Shown in pieces: positions 56,246 through 64,000 of a DNA stretch of 64,000 nucleotides (its first letter is position 1; each line of letters starts with the position of its first letter). The notes below the pieces were generated by a model. The model made no database searches. It was not told the DNA's origin and worked only from the letters and a program-made list of their open reading frames with translations. Position numbers and translations under genes: made by a program. This stretch comes from Corbicula japonica (taxonomy: Eukaryota > Mollusca > Bivalvia > Venerida > Cyrenidae): NCBI GenBank assembly GCA_038501625.1, contig JAZAYU010000368.1, forward strand, positions 1 to 64,000. The letters are read 5' to 3'.

Positions 56246-57640
56246 GTGAAAGTAGAAAGTGAAAGTAGGAAGTAAGTTTTCATTGCATTTCTTGATAACC
56301 CTAACATTATTTTGAAGGATTGGCACTAAACATTGTAGACCAGCATATACTTATTTCAGGTATGAGTTGCTTTGGTATATTGTTCATGAATTTCAGAGTT
56401 CTCATGCAAATGGTTTTTCTTTTGTTTTAGTATGTGCTTGGTAATTAGAACATGAATTAGACTAAATTGAGCTTGCAAACATTTACTACATCCATAGCTA
56501 AATACATTTAGTTACTAAAATCTAGGTGGCAATAAGTATTTCCCCCAAAATTCATTTTTTGAAATTTTAGCCTGTTTTCGCCATTTGCAATGTTTGCGAC
56601 CTCTTAATGTTACCACAACTGAGACAATAAGGTATTCCATCATACACTTTCAACTAGTGAACTAGTACCAAGGTATTAGGATATAACGTGTGTTACATCA
56701 TGCTAATGATAAGGTCATCGTTGCCTTCGTGATAAATGGAGATATACAGTAAAGAAAGTGACCTTTAATCTTTATTATAAAGATGATAGATTGCGTTATA
56801 AAACTTTAAAGGTCAAGGTCACTACTAACCAAAGCTAGTTAACAAGCAATATATTAAGACCACATAAATATCACATTAATATCCACTTCAATGTTCCATC
56901 TGGTGCCAATCAGTTTTACTCGAAAATCCTTTATAAAACTGATTTATAATTGAATGTTAAAACAATGCACAAATACGATCAAACATGATTGTCATTGTTG
57001 ATATTTTGCATGGGTAAGTGACCAAATGTGACAACTGTAGATGTGTTTAGATATTGATTTATTAAAGCAATTCTTTTTTTCTAATAAAACTGGTAGGAAC
57101 TTGTGGAAACGTGGCAGTGGATACTGTAATTCATCATTTTATTATTCATCTTTAAGTTAATGAAGAGTGTTTTATTAAGACACCAGAAATACACTTCATA
57201 CCCGATACCACACTTTCTTTAATTTGTAATTCAATATACAACAATTGGTGGAATTGCTGGTGTTGTTATTATTATACAATTTTAATAAATAAATACTAAG
57301 GTTTAATTTTCCAATAAGCAAGAAAAAAATCATTTTGACGCCTCCCATTTTTCGAAAAAATATGGCTGAATATTTGCATCTACCTTAAAACATACATAAG
57401 CTTTTATCAAGTCCCAATAACAAAGTGTTTTGCTCGTCCTTACAAAGCATAAAATATGTATCAGTTTTCAAGCTCAACGGTACAAACACCTTTATCTACA
57501 CGGCTTCTTTGTTCTAAACTGGTAGCATTTGAAATGTTAATACTAAAACAAAGCGACTTCTAAGAGAAAATACGCAGTAATGATTTTTTGAGCCATGTCC
57601 TGCTTTTAAAATAGACAAGTTATATCGGGCGATATACGAT
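56246..57640. other. intergenic sequence, nothing supported
   Basis: AT-rich with no open frame of note. A TAAAGGTCAAGGTCACTAC phrase near 56807 suggests a decayed molluscan repeat. Confidence 0.35.
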
Positions 57641-57779
57641 ATCATCAATTAATTTTAATTATTTAGAAAAGCCGTTTTTCTATTTAAAGATTGTTTCAAA
57701 GCTATAACTGCAAAAATATCACTTTTCAACATTTCAGATACAGCTTACAAGCGGAATAAAGAGCATAAAGTCGTGTTGC

Positions 57780-58080
57780 TTTCATGTCTCTTTGGTGTTT
57801 TTTGACGTTACAATAAAACTTTTTACAAATAAATTGTCATTAATGTATATTTTTTTGGCATGTAAGGAAAGTTAGAACAGTAAACAATAGCTAGATCTAA
57901 AAGCTCCTGAAAGTTCTATTCACTTCCAAATTCTAAAACTAAACAACGCAATACATTGTTTTAAATGCCCACATGGGTTACATGAAACTGACAAAACATT
58001 TGTTTAACAAATATATACAAAATGAGATATTTGAGAATTGTTTTTGGCCTAAAATTTCCTGGTCGCACTAATATGTGACA
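57780..58080. mobile_element. relic of the 5753-6457 MITE family
   Basis: TCATTAATGTATAT, GCTAGATCTAAAA, AAACTAAACAA.GC and TTTTAAATGCCCACATG follow the same order as in 5850-6010. ATTTCCTGGTCGC near 58056 corresponds to about 6100-6118. The terminal inverted repeats are not recognisable. Confidence 0.6.
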
Positions 58081-58900
58081 AAAGAATAAAATGTTGAGAA
58101 ACAAAAATGGTCCTTAGGCTAATAAAACACCATACGAGGGCGATACGTCGAAAGTCAAACAACACAAAAGACATCTGTTTGCCGTAAGTAATCATAGACC
58201 ACATGTAGAAAAAATCAGTAAATGACAACTGTAAAGGAGTGTTTAAGCTTCCGAAATCTTTATTTTGAAAGATTGGCTCTGTTCTTGAAATTGATAGTTT
58301 TTCTCATCAAACATTGCAAAATTGATGAACATGAAATGACATTTATGATCGCTTTACATGCATATCAATCCTCCAGACGTTTTCCAATAATGTGTCTGCT
58401 GCATTGCAAGTATTGACGTTTGTCTTGCATTTAATAAGACACTCTACACTTTGTGCACTTGTTGTTTTCCAGATGTTGCTAGAGTCTGAGTTAGTTTAAC
58501 TGTTTGCTACCAAGCAATGGATTACATTAAATGAAAAACAAACCAAAGAGTACGCTACCCAGTTTATATCTCTCAGTCATAGGGTCTTCATCAAATATCA
58601 CGAGTACCGGAAAATCGGGTTTCCTTTAAATAGGTCAATTATATCTTAACTAATTGTGCACAACAAGGGCTTTTCTATGTATAATTACGATGGCCGCCGT
58701 TAAAGACAGAAAAAGTCAGTATGTTAAATGGGTCTGTGCTTGGAGTCGAATTATGGAGACAATGTCAACTATAGAGGGGCTAGGCAAATGCAGGATTGTT
58801 CTGCTCTTTTTATTCAATGTATGATGTGTTTATTAATAGATTGAATTCATTCCACTGTATTTATTTCTATTCAATTTGTAGAATACATTTGTAAGCTGCA
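58081..58900. other. intergenic sequence, nothing supported
   Basis: The short frame at 58222-58416 shows no motif. No repeat recognised. Confidence 0.35.
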
Positions 58901-58904
58901 TATA

Positions 58905-59030
58905 AGCGAGTAGGCGGCTGAATCCACATGAGTCTCCTCAGAACGCTCAAAATGCACCAAATTGCACCGAAATTGTGTTCTAATTTTTATGAGGAGCATG
59001 ACCCGGCACAAGTATGAGTCCACTTGAATA
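58905..59030. repeat. dispersed repeat shared with 27013-27150
   Basis: GGCGGCTGAATCCACATGAG, CAGAACGCTCAAAATGCACC and GAGCATGACCCGGCACAAGT match the 27-kb copy in order. Confidence 0.65.
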
Positions 59031-60184
59031 GATAGATATGCCCATGCACCTTAATTGGTTGAGAAAAATCCTTACACAGGGAAACTCTAAAATGTCAATT
59101 ACTGGCGTTTGCAGTTTACGGGTGCATTTTAAGAAACATTTCCACTGAGCAATATATGTGAAATACTAATAGATAATTTATAAAAAATATGTCATGCTAA
59201 AGGTAAATCAATATTTCGTCTGAAAATCACATCCTTTCATTAAGTTTCATACAATTCTCCTCATCAATTTAAGAAAATTCTATAGACAGCTGTGTCTAAG
59301 TGGCTGAAAAGTGAATATCAGTCAGAAAATGTCGGTCTTTCAGCTCAAATTAGATGGCCACTGGATGTATCCGTGGAAATTAGAGATAAATGTACTACTA
59401 TATTTATGTCTTTAGTGGACCATAACTAATGTTCAAGGAGATCCGGCTTCTGATGAAGGCGATAAAGTAGTGAACTAGTTATACCCAGTTTGAGAATAAA
59501 AAGTCCAAGGATTCTAATTATTATTGATCAAACAATGTTTATTTTGCGTTAAAGCACAACGTGACTTTGACCTGTTGACCTCACATTTCAAGGGGCGATC
59601 TTCTTGTCTGTATAAAAAAATAAAGTCTGAGGATAACAGGATCCCGCTTTGTCTAGTTATTAAGCGGACAAGGTTGTATTTGACCCTTTGTCCTTAAAAC
59701 TCAAAAGAGGGTTAACTACTTCTCATAACAATCCAAACTAGCAAGTTTGAAGGTACTAGGAATTAAGGTCTTTTATTTATGATTATGATATTTAAGATTT
59801 TTGCTTTGAAGGTCAAATTACCTTTGACCTATAAAAAAGCTGTCATCGATTTATAATGACTTACCAATTTTCCTAGTTTGCGTACGATATTCATTGAATT
59901 CCTCAGCTAAAGCTCGAACAAGGTCTCTGCATATGGTCTCTGTGACCTTGAACTTTGAACTTTAGATCAATAGAAGTCACCTGCTTGTTGTAAAATCTAC
60001 CAAAATTGATCTGGTTATGCCCTAAGATTATCTTTTCATTCATAGGTCCTTCCAATAATGTTCATTCATAATGACCTTGACCTTCGACCTGATAACCTAA
60101 AAGACAGCTAGATATTGCCATTTTCGTTCTACATGTAAAACATTTCTTAAAAGTGTTTAAAATAAAGATACAATAATAACATTT
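59031..60184. other. intergenic, includes a 'tgaccttgacc'-rich molluscan repeat
   Basis: 59560-60100 contains several TGACCTTGAACTTTGAAC and TTTGACCTGTTGACCTCAC phrases and TTATTAAGCGGACAAGG, similar in style to 1930-2395. No gene. Confidence 0.4.
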
Positions 60185-60290
60185 ATTTGTGCCAAGTTTT
60201 TCTGCACTGCACTTTGCCGTTTTAAAGATTTCTATAATTTTCATTTTTATCGACGACAGTGCAATGACGACAGTAGAAGGCGCTTTACCG
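60185..60290. mobile_element. one end of a 5753-6457 family element
   Basis: On the minus strand it reads GCGCCTTCTACTGTCGTCAT, ATCGATAAAAA-like, GAAAATTATAGAAATC and GGCAAAGTGCAGTGCAG, matching the order of the 5753 terminus. Confidence 0.6.
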
Positions 60291-60774
60291 GATATTTAAA
60301 ATGGCCTTTGTAATTTCACTTTTATAGGAATAATTTTCGTGTACCTTAATTTATTTCTAAGAAGTTCTTTATTTGATAAAAAATCTTTGAGTATTGTACT
60401 CAATAAAAGTGGGTTTATGGTGAAGGTGAATTTGACATTGTTTTTTCTTGGAAGATATATCAAGTCGATATTACATTTAGATACAGATCCTTCCTTTGTA
60501 GCTAAGATACAATTAGAATCATGTTACTAAGTAATATTTAATGCATTAGCAAACACTTAACACAGTGAGCGTTCAAATCTGAATTCACAGCGGTATGCTA
60601 TTTGACCAAAAGAATATGGAATCAGTCGAGAACATATTTAAGAAAATGTGTCCTTTCATCATGTAATAATTCTTTAAAATTTATTACATCGTACTGAGCA
60701 ATAATCTTAAAATAAAACAAAACTAATTTACCAGAAAGTACTTCTAAACCGGAAAGAAATATAATATTGTCGCA

Positions 60775-61145
60775 TTCTAAATGATATTGCTCCTGGTGGG
60801 GAGCGAAACCATACTGTACAGCGACAGCGCCTAGCCTTGCATCCGATAACGTTACCGGATGAGCAATCCGGGACAACCCAAAATGGTTAATCGGATAACC
60901 TTAATAAACGTAATCATCACTCCATGACATCGGTATCCGATTATTTACTGACTTTATGTACCGAGAAAATTCTTTGGCAGCCACACTGCACAAATACCGC
61001 TCCGTTAATGCGAATTTCAAATGATATTGTCACTAGTGGGAAGCGAATATGTACCGTACGGCGACAGCGCCTAGCCTTGCAATGCCGATATCGTTAAAAA
61101 CTGAGCTAGCCGGGACAACTCCAAATTAAAGTTGACAGGATAACC
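60775..61145 (-). mobile_element. tandem tRNA-like SINE units (minus strand)
   Basis: Two head-to-tail units ~238 bp apart. Their 3' ends on the minus strand are at about 60781 (AATGATATTGCTCCTGG) and 61019 (AATGATATTGTCACTAG). The second unit retains CCCGGCTAGCTCAGTTTTTA and GGCGCTGTCGCCGTACGGT; the first has lost the A-box region. Same family as 26205 and 37505, more diverged. Confidence 0.7.
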
Positions 61146-61159
61146 ATAGTAACCGTTAT

Positions 61160-61410
61160 CAGTACTGTGGAATATTGTCTAAGTGGTGCCAGTGATGTAG
61201 CTTAGTAGTGTCAGTATAAGTGACAGTGCTGTCGAAGATTAGGTTTATAGTGTCAGCGCTGTGGAATATAATCCCAGTAGTGTCAGTGTGTAGCTTAGAT
61301 GTGTCAATTATTGCGCCAGTGCTGCCGAAGATTACCTGTATAGTCTCTCTGGTATTAAATATAAGTTCTGTCGGTGATATGGCTAAGTAGTGTCAGTATA
61401 AGCGCAATAT
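61160..61410. repeat. degenerate tandem repeat ('agtagtgtcagtgctgt')
   Basis: Phrases AGTAGTGTCAGTATAAG, GACAGTGCTGTCGAAGATTA and CAGCGCTGTGGAATATA recur at irregular 20-60 bp spacing, a decayed array directly after the tRNA-like units. Confidence 0.65.
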
Positions 61411-64000
61411 AAGCAAACGGTTGTTTTAATACGTCATTGCGACTAAATAATGATGATAAATATCTTCAATCAATTCGATAATTTCATGCGTTTTATGTCC
61501 CGATTCAAACGGTAAAATTAATATGTGTATTTAATTGTTATTTCGGTATGCCTTGTGGATAATATACATTTGCAACCTTGCAAAATTGTATAACTATTAT
61601 TTCCCTAATCGGTTAGTTTACATATTTTTTAAGATTAAATTTCACTGTTTTTAAGTCAGTCTCATTTTACTTATGAAACATTAAGCAAGTGAATTAACAT
61701 ATGGCATGTGATTTATTAACAAGTTTTACGCTATTAGGTCAACAGCCTGTTAATGTCCCAGTTAGCAGTCATGTCCTTTAGGCTATATGGCACCTATAAA
61801 CAATTTTGGGCAGGGTATTAGCGGACTAGTTACAGGAAGTCAAGCTTGATTGGTAGAGACTGAAAATAAATATTTTAAAATGAAAATGATAGTTTAATGT
61901 TTTTTAGAAAGAATAATGATTTGAAGACAAATTAAATGTAATTGATTATGAAAAAAATGAAATTCAACTTTAAAAATAGATAGATAATAGAATAGATCAA
62001 AATGTATCATTTTCCAAACACATCGCCCAACGATGAAAATAGCGTTATTTCTGCAATTATGACTTTGTTCCTAAACGGTCAAACTCATTCAGAAATCATC
62101 GATATAGTCGATGCGCCTTGAGCTTATTACATGTAGATTGATTTTACCAGAAGCACTCCTTTCTTCCTGCACAGTACACTATTTTTCCGTCGAATTTTAC
62201 AAGATTTAAATCAATTATATGAAGTTATCATAATATAATTTAAATTCCCCTTGTGCGCCATTAATTGTAAACAAAACTTTGCCATTTAAGGAAATATTGC
62301 TGCCAAGATATAACTCACAGAAGCATAACAAACCTACGCCGATATAGAAACCTGATGTTTGTCTCCGCGAACTTGTTAAGTACGCGCGTACATAAAACAT
62401 AGTACACATTTGGTTGGCCTTGATTAGTTATCGTATATATTCCTTTTGTCTTTTCTGATATTGCTTGAATTTTAATTTGAAGAAAGATATCATATCGTAT
62501 GCCTTACTAGAAAAATACAATTTCGCGAAGTAATGCCCGCATTTCCAAGCGAATAAACATTTTATAGCTTGTTTGTGCCCTGTGGTGGTAGTAAAAAGGC
62601 GCCCCGTGCACTTAAGCTGTGCTCTTTGCAGGCAATTGAGCACGAAGCATACATGTACATCTGTGTTAATACTAGTATTGACTTGCGCTTAACCATGGCT
62701 AAGCGGAGTATACAGTAATATTTCCATTTTTGCCCTTGAAAAAGCTGAATCAAATCGAACCAGCAATATTTGAACTATCGTTTTCTGATGACTTTCAGCG
62801 TTCATTTTTCATCTATAAATCTAATTATACCAGATTAAGTAAAAACTTTCTAAACCGCAGCTATTTCTCCAACAGAACTGATTCAGAATACATTTCTTCG
62901 TTCTACAATCCTTCCTTTTCCTTGAAGCCTGGTATAAGTTTTACCTAGTTTGGCTTGTATATTGAGTGACCGGTGGTGTAAAGTGTACGTTACAGGTACT
63001 GGAATTTAACTCGTCTAATTCAATAAGAAAATGTAGCACAATGTATTAAAATTAAGTTTAACATTAGTCAGCTTTAATGTCTCTTGCAGAGACGGCGACA
63101 GATACAACAAACAACCATTTTCGTGACACTAAAGACTATGTTGCCTTTAAACTAATGAGAAGTTGACAGATTTATAGGTAACGGTGCCTGTCATTATGCA
63201 GTACGGCATGTTATTGCAAGGAAACTAAAAAATTGGTTTCACGATGTCTTTAAATTCAAACTTTGATAACAGTATCTTAAATGGGACGGGTAACGAGAAA
63301 GCGGTATATCCGGACAGTTGACGTCAATTTTTGAAATGACGTCATAAATGAGCAAAATGCACTTCACGGTAAAAAAAATTATGTCGTCTAAATGGGTCTC
63401 TCCTTAAAAAAACTACTACACGTAGGCGATTCTATGTTTATGGGATCTTTATTTATCGCACATATGCTACCACATCGTTTAAACAAACATGTTACATGTA
63501 CCAACATGTACTGGAATGGCCTATATGAACTGGTTCAAATATAAATGCCACTGTTTAATCCTTTTCATAAATATGACATCGATATCTAGAATAAGTGATG
63601 TGCCCGATTACAGGTCTTTATTGACATCTTATATTTCGGTGTCTTGTTTGCTGTTAACGTAAACTGGTTGTATTTTAAACCTACAAATCGAGGTTTATGA
63701 TATATCAAATATAAGAAGCGTATATAACTTTCCACCCATGAAATGTCACTTCCTACGTATGTTTGCGATTTTAAGATTGTCTTAAAGCTATTTTGTTCAG
63801 TCTGACAAACAGTTTCATCAATACTGTCTGAACAAGGACACATTGAATACGACACGCAACGCTGAATAATGATGATAATTTAAATTGTACTGAATATCAT
63901 GTACAACAGTTTTATTTATCATAAAATTTATTAAGAAAACAACATTTGTTGAAGATCAAAATATTTCACTACGCACGGTTGCATGATATAAATGGCATAA
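61411..64000. other. intergenic sequence with one paired-CRE repeat
   Basis: At 63290-63360, TGACGTCA occurs at 63319 and 63337 (18 bp apart), followed by TAAATGAGCAAAATGCACTT. This is a member of the paired-CRE MITE family; its other end was not found. The small frames at 62215-62948 and 63586-63855 have no recognisable features. Confidence 0.4.

Overview
This window looks like nuclear DNA from a bivalve mollusc, probably a heterodont clam. It is AT-rich, has intron-containing genes with GT..AG splice sites and no operons, and is packed with interspersed repeats of types I associate with bivalve genomes. These include a tRNA-derived SINE with a conserved molluscan core, hairpin MITEs, 'ggtcagaatgttta' tandem elements and a broken non-LTR retrotransposon. 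The taxon is inferred from repeat style only. Protein-coding content is low, and most open frames are accidental or lie inside repeats.

Layout. (1) 1-5.75 kb: the 3' half of an unrecognised multi-exon gene, with five phase-compatible exons ending at 5736. Its last intron carries an eleven-unit 145-bp tandem-repeat element, and a 705-bp inverted-repeat MITE starts 16 bp after its stop codon. (2) 6.5-9.7 kb: mostly empty, ending in a 35-bp tandem array. (3) 10-19.3 kb: a same-strand cluster of tRNA-Gly(GCC) genes (three intact, one with a single stem mismatch, two degenerate, two 3'-half fragments) inside duplicated cassettes, interrupted by two related 42/43-bp minisatellites. (4) 19.5-39.8 kb: dense non-autonomous DNA elements, many nested, including a ~1.2-kb foldback palindrome, a ~1.55-kb hAT-like element, a pogo/Tigger-like MITE, and tRNA-like repeats. 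(5) 40.4-42.9 kb: the clearest host gene, a two-exon SERTA-domain protein of 469 residues with a CRE-like site upstream. (6) 43-47.3 kb: further MITEs, including a family carrying paired TGACGTCA palindromes 18 bp apart. (7) 48-51.3 kb: a 5'-truncated, frameshifted non-LTR retrotransposon with recognisable RT motifs. (8) 51.9-56.2 kb: a ~2-kb tandem segmental duplication containing a tRNA-like sequence, a 36-bp minisatellite and a ~245-bp tandem unit. (9) 56.2-64 kb: mostly unannotated, with relics of families seen earlier.

The SERTA protein is expected to act in the nucleus as a transcriptional/cell-cycle cofactor, and the tRNA cluster supplies glycine-decoding tRNA. The remainder is best read as a repeat landscape. 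I did not find evidence for a new multi-gene biological system. The most interesting points are the upstream element that tracks with the intact tRNA-Gly copies, the paired-CRE MITE family, the repeat-driven duplications, and the unrecognised multi-exon gene.
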